DNA of 64,000 nucleotides, from NCBI GenBank assembly GCA_039815685.1, contig JBCBYV010000006.1:137914-201913 (forward strand), given 5' to 3'. Each line of letters starts with the position of its first letter. The stretch's first letter is position 1. The DNA is from Thermohalobaculum sp039815685. Lineage in GTDB: Bacteria; Pseudomonadota; Alphaproteobacteria; Rhodobacterales; Rhodobacteraceae. Shown piece after piece: positions 17,216 through 26,334 of this stretch. A program made the position numbers and the translations under genes. The notes beneath the pieces were generated by a model. It searched no databases. It was not told the origin of the DNA and worked only from the letters and a program-made list of their open reading frames with translations.

Positions 17216-18487
17216 GTGGAAGACATCAGCTCCGAGCGCTCGCACCGTGTATCCATCGACGAGGTGATCACCACGGTGATCATGGCGCGCGTGACGGATT
17301 TCTTCGGTTTCTTTGTCTATGCCATCGCCTCGGCACTTGTCTTCCCTCGACTTTTTTTCCCTACATTCGAACCAGTTAACGGCACGCTGCTTTCCTTCGC
17401 CGTATTCTCCCTCGCGTTTCTGGCGCGGCCCATCGGCAGCCTTCTCGGTGAGCTTGTGCAGAAGCGCATCGGCCAGACCGGTCGGATCGCGCTCGCCCTG
17501 ATGATCCTCGGCACCTCGACTGCGGCAATTGGTCTTCTGCCGAGCTTCTACAGCATCGGCTGGCTCGCGCCGTTTCTGCTGGCGGTCCTGCGCATCGCGC
17601 AAGGTATCGGGCTCGGCGCTGCATGGGACGGCATCACGGCCCAGCTACAGAACGCGGCACCGGACGGGCGGCGAGGGCTCTACGGCATGGTCCCGCAACT
17701 CGGCGGCCCCATCGGTTTCTGCGTGGCCGCCTCGCTCTTCTACGTCCTGACCGGGTTCCTCACGGATCAGGAATTCATCGACTATGGCTGGCGCTTCGCG
17801 TTCTTCGGCGTGATGGCCGTGAATGTCGTCTCGCTCTTCGCGCGCCTCCGGCTGCTGACCGCCGATCTTGGCGTCGAGCGCCTGCAGCCGAGTGCGACGC
17901 CGCTTGCCCAGCTCTTCCGCGAGCAGTGGCAGCCGATCCTGATCTCGACCTTCATGCCGCTCGCGAGCTACGCGCTCTTTCACATGGTGACGGTCTTTCC
18001 GCTCGCCCATGCACTGCTCTTCGGCAGTCACGACATCGATCACATCCTGATGCTGCAGCTCATCGGCGGCATGCTCGGCGTCTTCTCCACCATCGCCTCT
18101 GGCGTGCTGTCCGACCGTTATGGCCGGGCGCGGACGCTCGGGCTCTGCACGCTCCTGATCCCGCTTCTGTGCCTGACGATCCCAACGCTCGACTCCTACC
18201 CCGCGATCTACATCATCTTCGGCTTCGTGCTGCTCGGGCTCGCCCATGGTCAGTCGAGCGCCATCGCGCCCGCCCGCTTCAAGCCGGAGCATCGCTACGC
18301 AGGCGCCGCGATGTCGACGAACCTCTCCTGGATCGTGGGCGCCGCCTTCGCACCGCTCGTCGGCCTCGCGCTAACGGTCCAGTTCGGGCTCGGCGCGTCG
18401 GCCCTCTACCTGCTCTCCGGCGCAGTCGTCACAGGCTACGTCCTCTACGCCAGATACGGTGCCAAGGCGTTCCGCGTCCGGTCGTAA
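17216..18487 (+). CDS. MFS transporter, ProP-like metabolite/proton symporter family
   Basis: About 423 residues. The start is uncertain: the GTG at 17216 gives a short cytoplasmic tail before helix 1, a TTG at 17171 and an ATG at 17282 are alternatives, and none has a clear Shine-Dalgarno sequence. Twelve hydrophobic segments are visible. The first helix has ARVTDFFGFFVYAIAS and loop 2-3 begins FLARPIGSLLG, matching the ProP/KgtP/ShiA branch, where EwyDFfvYg and FlaRPiGg are diagnostic; the second repeat shows GVLSDRYGRAR. It is probably a proton symporter for an organic acid or osmolyte. Divergent from cyoA. Confidence 0.85.
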   Translation: MEDISSERSHRVSIDEVITTVIMARVTDFFGFFVYAIASALVFPRLFFPTFEPVNGTLLSFAVFSLAFLARPIGSLLGELVQKRIGQTGRIALALMILGTSTAAIGLLPSFYSIGWLAPFLLAVLRIAQGIGLGAAWDGITAQLQNAAPDGRRGLYGMVPQLGGPIGFCVAASLFYVLTGFLTDQEFIDYGWRFAFFGVMAVNVVSLFARLRLLTADLGVERLQPSATPLAQLFREQWQPILISTFMPLASYALFHMVTVFPLAHALLFGSHDIDHILMLQLIGGMLGVFSTIASGVLSDRYGRARTLGLCTLLIPLLCLTIPTLDSYPAIYIIFGFVLLGLAHGQSSAIAPARFKPEHRYAGAAMSTNLSWIVGAAFAPLVGLALTVQFGLGASALYLLSGAVVTGYVLYARYGAKAFRVRS

Positions 18488-18530
18488 CGCGCCCGGCAGG
18501 CCCAACTTACTCCACTCAAACGGGCAAGCA

Positions 18531-18546
18531 GAGCCTCGCGAGGCTC
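18531..18546 (+). terminator. Palindrome after MFS gene, possible terminator
   Basis: A perfect 16-base palindrome, gagcctcgcgaggctc, begins 44 bases past the MFS stop and can fold as a 6-bp stem with a CGCG loop. No T-tract follows. It lies between the MFS gene and the sigma-factor gene. Confidence 0.35.
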
Positions 18547-18685
18547 AGTCGCCACACTGAGACCAAAACGACGCATCTCGGTGCGACAAGCCATGCGCGG
18601 ACGCCGGTTGCGCCATAATGATTTGGGGCCCAGCAGCTTCGATAGCCAGAGCCAGGCGACGACGTGGACTATCGTGCAGGCGCTC

Positions 18686-19177
18686 ATGACGAAGACATCC
18701 GGTGAGTTAAGCGTCGACGCCTTCGTGCAACATCGAAGCGACCTCGTCGAAGTCGCGCGGCTCATCGTCAACTGCCCTTTCTGTGCCGAAGACATCGTGC
18801 AGGATAGCTGGATGCGGTGGGACGCGCACAGCTATCCGGCGACGCGTGCTCGACCGATACTCGTGCGCATCGTGAAGAACCTTGCGATCGACTGGCATCG
18901 GCGGCGGCGGCGCGAACGGGCGGGCATGGAGGCGCAGAAGCTTTTGCAGCACGCCGCCCCCGACCTCGAGCAGGTGGTGAATGCACGCCAGGAACTCGAG
19001 ATCGTCATCAACGCACTGAGGGAGTTACCAGCCCGCACCGTCCGTGCCTTCCGGATGAGCCGCGTGGATGGCCTTCCCTGCGTCGAGATCGGGCGTCGCC
19101 TTGGCATCTCCGAGTCCCGCGCCTACCAACTCGTCGGTTCCGCCCTCATTCATGTCATCAAGCGCCTGGATCGCTGA
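18686..19177 (+). CDS. RNA polymerase ECF sigma factor, FecI-like
   Basis: 163 residues from the ATG at 18686; an upstream in-frame ATG at 18581 would add a tail without sigma homology. Region 2 is visible at ~25-85 (FCAEDIVQDSWMRWD, then RIVKNLAIDWHRRRRR) and region 4 at ~110-160 (LPARTVRAFRMSRVDGL, then EIGRRLGISESRAYQLV). FecI-type sigma factors direct RNA polymerase to iron-uptake genes. It is followed by a FecR-like gene 75 bp away and a TonB receptor with an STN domain, the standard FecI-FecR-FecA signalling cassette. Expression is expected to be iron-regulated, but no convincing Fur box was recognised. Confidence 0.9.
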   Translation: MTKTSGELSVDAFVQHRSDLVEVARLIVNCPFCAEDIVQDSWMRWDAHSYPATRARPILVRIVKNLAIDWHRRRRRERAGMEAQKLLQHAAPDLEQVVNARQELEIVINALRELPARTVRAFRMSRVDGLPCVEIGRRLGISESRAYQLVGSALIHVIKRLDR

Positions 19178-19252
19178 TCGGCCATAATGGCATCAGCGAC
19201 GACGAAGGGCGGTATGCTCTGACCGAGATGCGGCAGTTGGGCGAAGGCGACG

Positions 19253-20146
19253 ATGGGTCAGAACGAGGACGAGGTGCTCGAGCGAGCCGTCCAGCTCTTC
19301 TTGCGGCTCCGCGACAGACCGGACGACCATGCGATCCTCGCCGAAAGGGACGCCTTCCTCGCACGTGGCCCGGCCGAACGCGCCGCCTATGAGAAAGCGC
19401 AGAACGCATGGCGGGCCACCAGTCATCCGCGGCGCGGCGGGCCACTCAAACTCATCCTGCTGATCGCCGCCGCAGGGGCCGGCGCGATGCTGCTGGCGGA
19501 ACCGATACGCATCGCGACGCTCGCGGATCTCAGCACAAGCCGCGAGCCCCAGGGCGCCCGTCTCGCATCCGGCGATGCGGTGACGCTCGATGCCGGCTCG
19601 GCGCTCGTGGACGAGAGCGGGGACGGCGACCGCGATGTCCAACTGCTTCGAGGAGCAGCCTATTTCGACGTCGCGCCTGACGGCCGACCGTTTCTCGTCT
19701 CGGTCGACGATGTCGAGATCGAGGTGTTGGGAACTGCATTCGAGGTCGCCGTCATCGAGGATGAGGTTGCGGTCACAGTGGGAGAAGGAGAAGTCGAGGT
19801 GCGGACCGACGGCGCATCCCGCCAGCTCGAAGCCGGCGACCGTCTCACACGCACGGACGACGGCGCACTGTCGGTCACCGAGGTCGATCTCGATGACGTG
19901 GCCACGTGGCGCCGAGGCCAGTTCATCGTCGACGGCATGACCGTCGCGCAGGTCGCCGCGGTGATCGACCGCCGCCTTCCCGGACAGATCGTCATCCTGG
20001 ACAGCGCGTTCGCCGAGGCCCGCGTCGCCGGTATCTTCGATCTCGAGAACCCCCTCAATGCCCTGCGGACCCTCGCGGCGATCCATGGCGCGACGGTCTA
20101 CGCGGCACCCCCTCTCATGACCGTGATGTTCCCGCAGGACTTCTGA
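19253..20146 (+). CDS. FecR-family anti-sigma/sigma regulator
   Basis: 297 residues. An N-terminal cytoplasmic domain (DUF4880-like; AYEKAQNAWRAT near residues 44-55) is followed by one membrane helix (~65-85) and a periplasmic FecR domain: LASGDAVTLDAGSAL near 103-117, LRGAAYFDVAPD near 131-142, VLGTAFEV near 159-166 and VATWRRGQFIVDGMT near 218-232. It passes the signal from the STN domain of the outer-membrane receptor to the cytoplasmic sigma factor. It lies between the sigma and receptor genes in the same direction. Confidence 0.92.
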   Translation: MGQNEDEVLERAVQLFLRLRDRPDDHAILAERDAFLARGPAERAAYEKAQNAWRATSHPRRGGPLKLILLIAAAGAGAMLLAEPIRIATLADLSTSREPQGARLASGDAVTLDAGSALVDESGDGDRDVQLLRGAAYFDVAPDGRPFLVSVDDVEIEVLGTAFEVAVIEDEVAVTVGEGEVEVRTDGASRQLEAGDRLTRTDDGALSVTEVDLDDVATWRRGQFIVDGMTVAQVAAVIDRRLPGQIVILDSAFAEARVAGIFDLENPLNALRTLAAIHGATVYAAPPLMTVMFPQDF

Positions 20147-20229
20147 GGCGCCAACCCTAAGGATCGTGCCTTCGCGGTCGTTGGATAGGTGAGGGGCGCA
20201 TTTGCGCCGGCACCTGGAAGGGATCTCGA

Positions 20230-22659
20230 ATGCGTAACTCGCCATCGGGCCGCTCCATCGGCTCCGTCAGTATCGTCGCCGCGCTGACACTCTCGTCCGC
20301 CGCAACGGCTCAGAGCGTTCAGGCGATCGATGTCCCGGCCCAACCGCTCACGGCAGCCATCATCGAACTCGGCCGCGAGACCGGCTGGGAGATCGGCGGC
20401 GCCATCGACGATTTCGGCGGCATTTCCAGCAACCCCGTCATCGGTGAGATGACGCCCAGGGATGCGCTGGAGGTGATGATCGCAGGGTCGGGCCTCGCGG
20501 TGCAGCAGGTCTCCGACACCGGGCTGGTCGTGGTGAAACAGGCCGCGCCAGTGGTGGATCGCGGCGCGTTGGTGCTGGATGAGCTGACCGTCACGGCGCG
20601 GCGCAGCGAAGAGTCGCTGAGCGACGTGCCGCAGAGCGTCCACGTCCTCGACGACCTCTTCCTGGACCGCTCCGCCACCGACAGCGCCTCGGAGGCCTTC
20701 AACAACATCCCGAACGTCAATTTCACCGGTGGTGCCAGCCCAGGCTTCCTCCAGCCCTCGATCCGCGGCGTCTCCAACCTGATCGGCGACGGCGCGACAT
20801 CGCCGGCCGTCGGCGTTTTCGTCGACGGGCAGATCGTCAACCCGGCGAGCGGGCTTCAGGGCATCACGGCCCAGGGCAACACGCTCGATCTCGAACGGAT
20901 CGAGACGGTCTTCGGTCCGCAGAACAATACCTTCGGCCGCGGCACCATCGGCGGCGCGATCAACTTCGTGACCAAGAAGCCCACCGATCAGTTCGAGGCC
21001 TCGGTGGAGGGTGAGATCGGCTCCTTCCCGGATGGGCGCGGCACAGTGGTGCTCAACGCGCCCATAATCGAGGACGGGCTTCTCTCCGCCCGTTTCGTGG
21101 GCTTCGGCGACGCCTCTGACGGGTACGTGGATTTCGCCGCCGGCGGCAAGCCGGATTCGATCAACATCAACAATTTCGGCGGCCGCCTGAGCCTCAGATC
21201 GCAGCCCACCGACAGGCTCACGATCGATGCGACCTTCGCCTTCGAACGCTCTGTCTTCGACGAGGGCAACTTCGCACCCTTCGACGAGATCGACGACGAC
21301 GACCCGGTCTTCGAGGGCACCTTCATCGAGAAGTCCGAGATCGACCGGATCCGCAGCAGCGTCGAGATCGCTCAGGACTTCGACATCGGTCTCCTCAAAC
21401 TGAAGGGGAGCTTCTTCCGATCTGATGCGGACCAGTTCACGGACACCGACCTGCTGGCGATCGAGCTCGTGGAGAATTCGCTCTTCCAAGAGCAGCAGAT
21501 CGCCAGCGGCGAGATCCGGTTCGAGAGCACCGACTTCGACGCGCCCGGCGGCTATGGCACCTGGTCTTTCATCAGCGGCGCCAATGTCGGCTTCACCGAC
21601 TTCAACTCGACCAGCATCACAGACCCTGGCGCCGGCGCCCCGTTCCCCGATGACGGCAGCAACTTCGCCCTCATCTCCGATCAAGAGGTCTTCAATCTCG
21701 GCGTCTTCGGCGAGCTTCGGTACCGCCCGACGGACCGCATGGAGATCGCAGCGGGCCTCCGCTACAACCGCGATGCGATCACGGAAGCAGGCGAGACTGT
21801 CAGCACGGGCGTCACCTCCCTGATCGTGCCGGGCTCGCCGCTCGTGATCGACGATGGCGTCTTCAGCGCCCTCACGCCGAGCGCCTCGATCAAGTACGAC
21901 TGGACCGAGGACCTCTCGACCTACTTCTCGTTCTCGACCGGGTTTCGCGCTGGTGGCTTTACCACGACGATCATCGGCCCTGACACCTTCGACGAGGAGT
22001 TCGCTCTCCAATATGAAGTCGGCGTCCGCTGGCGTGGTCTCGACGACCGCCTCGCGCTGACTGCGAGCGCATTCCTCCTCAACAACAACGATGCGCAGGT
22101 GACGGGTGTGGAGATCATCGACGGTCTCAGCGTGCCGACCATCGCCAACGCCGAGCGAAGCCGGTCCGTTGGTGGCGAGCTCGGCATCAGCGCGCGCCCG
22201 GTACCGGGGCTTACGCTGCAGGCCAACTGGGGCGTCAATTTCGCGAGCCTGACGGAGTTCACTTCGGGTCCTGACTTCGACGGGGATGGTCTGCCCGACG
22301 ACCTCTCCGGCGAGCGGCTACCCAACGCCTCGCGACACACGCTTTCGATCATCGGCGACTATGAGCCGCCCATTGATCCGATCCTCGACGCCTTTCCGTT
22401 CATCCGGGCCGAATACAACTTCCGGACGAGCTTCTCGAGCGTGATCGACGAAGGCGCCAGCGAGATCGACGGCTTCGATATCCTGAACCTGCGAGCGGGG
22501 CTCAGGGGGGAGCGCTTCGAGGCGGAGGTCTTCGCCGAGAACGTCCTCAACGAGACCTATGCCACGACGGTCATCTTCCCGATCTTCGGCCCCGCTCCCC
22601 TCAACGGTGCAGTGGGCCCCACAAGACGCTTCGGTGCCCGTCTCAAACTGTTCTTCTGA
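20230..22659 (+). CDS. TonB-dependent outer membrane receptor with STN signalling domain (FecA-like)
   Basis: 809 residues. A Sec signal ends near residue 28 (ATAQ). Residues ~32-100 form the secretin/TonB N-terminal (STN) domain used for transmembrane signalling. A TonB-box-like ELTVTAR at ~118-124 follows, then the plug (LSDVPQSVHVLDDLF...NNIPNVNFTGG, ending with GTIGGAINFVTKKP near 240-253). The remainder is a 22-strand-type barrel that closes with the usual C-terminal phenylalanine (LKLFF). Such receptors import ferric siderophores and activate FecR/FecI when loaded. The ligand cannot be inferred. Confidence 0.92.
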   Translation: MRNSPSGRSIGSVSIVAALTLSSAATAQSVQAIDVPAQPLTAAIIELGRETGWEIGGAIDDFGGISSNPVIGEMTPRDALEVMIAGSGLAVQQVSDTGLVVVKQAAPVVDRGALVLDELTVTARRSEESLSDVPQSVHVLDDLFLDRSATDSASEAFNNIPNVNFTGGASPGFLQPSIRGVSNLIGDGATSPAVGVFVDGQIVNPASGLQGITAQGNTLDLERIETVFGPQNNTFGRGTIGGAINFVTKKPTDQFEASVEGEIGSFPDGRGTVVLNAPIIEDGLLSARFVGFGDASDGYVDFAAGGKPDSININNFGGRLSLRSQPTDRLTIDATFAFERSVFDEGNFAPFDEIDDDDPVFEGTFIEKSEIDRIRSSVEIAQDFDIGLLKLKGSFFRSDADQFTDTDLLAIELVENSLFQEQQIASGEIRFESTDFDAPGGYGTWSFISGANVGFTDFNSTSITDPGAGAPFPDDGSNFALISDQEVFNLGVFGELRYRPTDRMEIAAGLRYNRDAITEAGETVSTGVTSLIVPGSPLVIDDGVFSALTPSASIKYDWTEDLSTYFSFSTGFRAGGFTTTIIGPDTFDEEFALQYEVGVRWRGLDDRLALTASAFLLNNNDAQVTGVEIIDGLSVPTIANAERSRSVGGELGISARPVPGLTLQANWGVNFASLTEFTSGPDFDGDGLPDDLSGERLPNASRHTLSIIGDYEPPIDPILDAFPFIRAEYNFRTSFSSVIDEGASEIDGFDILNLRAGLRGERFEAEVFAENVLNETYATTVIFPIFGPAPLNGAVGPTRRFGARLKLFF

Positions 22660-22759
22660 ACGAGGTTCCCGACCTTGCGTTACGGCCGGATCGAATAAGC
22701 CCATCATCGCCGGTATCTCACCCGACAATATACAGCGCTGAAACTCCGACTTTTTCTGG

Positions 22760-22782
22760 ATCCTCCGGTCGAGCCGGAGGAT
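22760..22782. repeat. REP-like palindrome (alphaproteobacterial dispersed type)
   Basis: A perfect 9-bp stem (atcctccgg / ccggaggat) with loop tcgag, flanked by tgg on the left and gac on the right. This form closely resembles the dispersed intergenic palindromes of many alphaproteobacteria, which read like tggatcctcgggt...acccgaggatgac. It can also act as a terminator for the receptor gene. No second copy was noticed in this window. Confidence 0.6.
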
Positions 22783-22882
22783 GACCGGTCCGGGTTCCAA
22801 GCTTTGGAGGCGCGCCACTAGCCACAAGGTTGCGGCAGAGACTGATGACAGGACGGCGGCCCGGTATCCGGCGGAGCGCCGA

Positions 22883-22912
22883 CGTTCCGAGCATGATCGA
22901 TGCGTCGGAACG
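22883..22912. repeat. Long imperfect inverted repeat
   Basis: cgttccgagcat pairs with atgc-g-tcggaacg around a gatcg loop, giving a 12-bp stem with one bulged G. It lies 100 bases after the REP-like palindrome. Function unknown; a transcript hairpin or an operator are both possible. Confidence 0.5.
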
Positions 22913-23555
22913 ACGACACGTCGCCAACCTGATCATCAGGCAATTGTGAGCCAGCGAAGCCGCCGATCAGCAAGATTCTGCTTGATTGCGACCTTCTGCG
23001 CCCGAACACTCAAACACACGGAATGGGTGTGTGCGAGGGTTTCGCATCCAGTGTTCTTGTAGAGTAGCCGCCTGCTTTTGCGGGCGATGTGTGTAGTGTG
23101 TGTGAGTAGCCCGATGAGCGAGACGTCAAAGTCGTTTTCAGAATTTCGTTGCGCCGATCGGCGAGAGGTCGCTGCGCACTCGACATCAGATCCTCCGGCT
23201 CGCAAGAAGCGGCGGCCTGCCCATGGCAGCAGGTTCTTACCGCCGTATGACTGTTTCAGCCGCCTAAACACCGAGCAGCAGCGGTTCTGGCCGTCGGCAC
23301 CCACGATGACCGTGACGACGGCACCGCTTCATCGAGGCGCACTGGCCGTGCTGATTGAGCCTGCACCGCACGGGACGGTCTGGCCGCTCCTCCGCGCAAC
23401 CGGTCCTCCCCACGCCTGATCGCGCAGCTGACCGCCGGCGGGTAGCTGAACCCTAGCGGCAGTCCGGGCGCGAGACCACTCGAAGCCATGCCCTCGGGAT
23501 GCAGACCGAGCGGCACCGGCACCAAGACATTTGATGCAAACAGGGACAAGGCAAT

Positions 23556-25361
23556 ATGAGCATTACGGTAGAGGCGACGCGCCGACCCGGCAGCGTGGCA
23601 GGGACAAGACTGCTCCATCTCGGGCTCGCCCTGGCACCCGCCGTCGCCGGTGCGGCCTTCGTTGTCCTCGAGACACGGCTCGTTTCTGCACTGGTATGGC
23701 ACGAGCCCGCTTACGCCCCCGAAGCGCTGATCCTCGCATTCGGGCTCTGCATCGCGCTCTCGTCGCTCCGCTACCCAACGTCTGCCGGGGCGGCGCGGCT
23801 GATCCTGGTCGGGCTCGCGATCGCACTCGCCCTCTATGGCATGGCGCTCGGCACAACACTCGCCTCTCAGGACGCTTCGCTCGCCGAGAGCCTCCGCCAT
23901 CGGCTCAACCTGGGCTGGCTGCTCCTCCTGCCAGCGGCAGGGCTCTCCTTCATAAGACCTTCCTTCGCGCTCTTCCCATGCATCTACGTGGCCGTTCACA
24001 AGGGCCTCTCGCGCTCCGTTTCCGGCGCGCATGAGCTCGGCGTGAACGATTATCTTCCACTCGTTGAGATTGGCCTCTTTCTCGGTGCGGCCCTTCTCGC
24101 ATCCGCGGCGCTCTCATCGTTCCTACGCCGGCGCGAGGATCGCCCGGCCGCACCGGAGGTGGTGGAACGCGACGCGGCGCATCTCATCCTTGCCGTGGCC
24201 ATTGGCGCGCATCTCGGCAACTATTTCCTCTCGGGCATGGCGAAGATCTCGCTCGACGGCGGACCGCTGAGCTGGGTGCTCGAAAACCCGACGAGCGCGC
24301 TGATGCTCGCAGGCTATAATCTCGGCACCGCACCGCTCTCGCTTTGGCCGGAGAGCTTTGCCACGGCTTACCAAGCATTCCGCGCGATCGAGATCCCGCT
24401 CAATGTCGTGGTCCTCGCGGCACAGGTGTTGTGCTTCGTGGCGTTCATCCATCGCCGGCTGACAATCGGCCTCGCCGCGTTCTTCGACCTGATGCACATC
24501 GCGATCTTCATCCTGACGGGTGCTCTCTTTGTCCCCTGGATCCTGCTGAACAGCCTGATCGTCGCAGCGGTTTCGAGAGAGCGCCGGGGGTGGAGCCACA
24601 CCGCCACTGCCGTCGGCATCATCGTGGCGATCTTCGGCCACGGCATCTTCTACAACGCGAAGCTCGGATGGTACGACAGCCCGCAGATCCGGCACGCCTA
24701 TTTCGTGGCGCTGACCGAGGACGGACGCGAGGTCCCGGTGCCGTCGAACGCCTTCCGCGACGCGTCCTACCTGATGCTCGCGCGCCATTTCGGCTATCGG
24801 GAGTACCAGAACCCAAGCGCCCATGTGCCGACCTCGGCCTGGGGGCAGATCGGTATCGGCGTGGCACCGCCAGCCGAAAGCGGGCTCGACAATCGCTCGA
24901 CGATGCGGCTCACGCGCGAATGCGCCTACCCGCTGGACCTATCGGTCGTGCAACCGGACCACGACGAGTCCAGGGCCGCTGCCTTCATGCAGGGTCAGCA
25001 CCGTCGCGCGCTCAACCTCCGCGCCGCGGGCGGCATTGGCGACGACTGGTATCCGCATCACCACTTCTCGATGCCCGGCCGGTTCACCGAGTACGCGACC
25101 CTCTCGCTCGAGGACATCACGGCCTATCGCTACGTGGTCGAGACCGTCTGCATGACGGTGGAGGATGGGCAGGTGGTCAGGAGGGTCATGGCCCGCACTG
25201 AAAGCGACGACATCGCCGTCAATACGGCCATCAGGTACCCCCGAGCCCAGTCCCAGCGCGCCGGGGCAGAGACACCGAGTGCTGCCGGAGGCGCGCCCCG
25301 GCACGAGGATGGCAGTGGTGGCGGTCGGTCTCGCCGCGACAACCCCACTACGGAGATCTAG
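23556..25361 (+). CDS. Polytopic membrane protein, HTTM-like
   Basis: 601 residues. The first ~370 contain roughly nine to ten hydrophobic helices; the last ~230 are soluble and end in a Gly/Arg-rich tail. Segments such as AKISLDGGPLSWVLENPTSA and FFDLMHIAIFILTGALFVPWI resemble HTTM proteins, distant relatives of vitamin-K-dependent gamma-glutamyl carboxylase, as does the soluble part beginning after GWYDSPQIRHAYFVAL. No active-site residues could be assigned. It stands alone: 900 bp of non-coding DNA lie upstream, and its TAG stop directly abuts the stop of the DUF2950 gene on the other strand. The family call is tentative, the membrane topology clear. Confidence 0.5.
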   Translation: MSITVEATRRPGSVAGTRLLHLGLALAPAVAGAAFVVLETRLVSALVWHEPAYAPEALILAFGLCIALSSLRYPTSAGAARLILVGLAIALALYGMALGTTLASQDASLAESLRHRLNLGWLLLLPAAGLSFIRPSFALFPCIYVAVHKGLSRSVSGAHELGVNDYLPLVEIGLFLGAALLASAALSSFLRRREDRPAAPEVVERDAAHLILAVAIGAHLGNYFLSGMAKISLDGGPLSWVLENPTSALMLAGYNLGTAPLSLWPESFATAYQAFRAIEIPLNVVVLAAQVLCFVAFIHRRLTIGLAAFFDLMHIAIFILTGALFVPWILLNSLIVAAVSRERRGWSHTATAVGIIVAIFGHGIFYNAKLGWYDSPQIRHAYFVALTEDGREVPVPSNAFRDASYLMLARHFGYREYQNPSAHVPTSAWGQIGIGVAPPAESGLDNRSTMRLTRECAYPLDLSVVQPDHDESRAAAFMQGQHRRALNLRAAGGIGDDWYPHHHFSMPGRFTEYATLSLEDITAYRYVVETVCMTVEDGQVVRRVMARTESDDIAVNTAIRYPRAQSQRAGAETPSAAGGAPRHEDGSGGGRSRRDNPTTEI

Positions 25362-26285
25362 TCAGTTCGCGGGCTCATCGACCTCCGCCCAGCCCTGGCT
25401 GGGGTCGAAGAGCTCGATCGCGCTTGCCGCCTCGATCGTATCGTCGCCGAGATCCTGCTCGAAGATGACGCCGTTCTCTGACACCATGAAACTCATGACG
25501 CCCGTCTCGCCATGGGCCGCCGGAAAGGCAATCAGTGCGTGACCGGCAACCATGTTGTCGTTGACCAGATACCCGAAGGCACCACCTGGCGCGCCCTCAC
25601 CCTGACCCTCGAGGATGTGGAAGTAGTAACCAAGATAAGGTTCCGGCTCGACGACCTCGCCCCCGATCTCATAGCCCTGCGCCGCGGCACGGGCGACCGC
25701 ATCGCCGATCAGGCTCTCCGGGACGCCCTCCGCGGGCGGCCAGTATAGGCCATCGCGGGCTTCCGCGCTCGACAGGATATGATGCGCGAACTCCATCACG
25801 CCGTCGCCGTCCCAGTCGGTCTCGCGAAACCGCTGCTGCACGAGGACATAGGCTTGCATGAGCTCGATAACGTCGAGCTCATTCTGACCGATGCGCCGGT
25901 CGATAAGCTCCTCGCGACCACCTTCCACGTCGAACTGCCAGCCCTTGTCCGTCTCCACCAGGGCGATCGCGAAGGGGTGCTGATCCCGTCCGACATAGAT
26001 GCGCGCCGAGCCGTCTTCCTGCACCGCGACGCGGTGGAGATCGTCCCAGGCGGCGATGAAGTCCTCACGATCCTCGCGGTTGCGCTCGGGATCGTCGGAG
26101 ATGATCACGTCCTCGCTCTCCGGGCCGAAGACCGCGAGCACGGCGTCACGATCGGCGGACCGGAGCGCCGTGATGAGCGCGTCGGCACCCTCCTCAGGGG
26201 TGGCAAAGCTCTGCGGCTCGGCGAGACTTGCAGCGGGAAGCGTGAGGACAAGCGCGGTCGCGGCGCAAATGAGCTTCATTTTCAT
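25362..26285 (-). CDS. DUF2950 family exported protein
   Basis: 307 residues with a Sec signal peptide cut near residue 22 (SLAEPQ). The mature protein matches the DUF2950 pattern: FATPEEGADALITALRSADRDAVLAVFGPE near 27-56, then VGRDQHPFAIALVETDKGWQF near 99-119 and a GYYFHILEGQG...GAFGYLVND stretch near 219-240. The function of the family is unknown. It is 49 bp downstream of a DUF3300 gene on the same strand, and the two families are often adjacent, suggesting one periplasmic unit. Confidence 0.85.
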   Translation of the reverse strand: MKMKLICAATALVLTLPAASLAEPQSFATPEEGADALITALRSADRDAVLAVFGPESEDVIISDDPERNREDREDFIAAWDDLHRVAVQEDGSARIYVGRDQHPFAIALVETDKGWQFDVEGGREELIDRRIGQNELDVIELMQAYVLVQQRFRETDWDGDGVMEFAHHILSSAEARDGLYWPPAEGVPESLIGDAVARAAAQGYEIGGEVVEPEPYLGYYFHILEGQGEGAPGGAFGYLVNDNMVAGHALIAFPAAHGETGVMSFMVSENGVIFEQDLGDDTIEAASAIELFDPSQGWAEVDEPAN

Positions 26286-26334
26286 GATCGTGTTCCTCGT
26301 GAGATCACCTTGAAGGCTGAGCGATGACGTCGCT

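Larger units (their letters stand above)
22660..23555. other. Non-coding region with two palindromes
   Basis: About 900 bases after the receptor gene hold no reading frame with a credible start, ribosome-binding site or family motif. The two structures seen are the palindromes at 22760-22782 and 22883-22912, listed separately. The rest may contain the promoter of the gene at 23556. Confidence 0.6.

Noticed and set aside
20098..22011. 637-codon open frame on the minus strand
   Set aside because: Antisense shadow of the TonB receptor gene.
23078..23419. 113-codon open frame in the non-coding region after the receptor gene
   Set aside because: No credible start signal, and the translation is rich in Arg, Pro and Ser without motifs.
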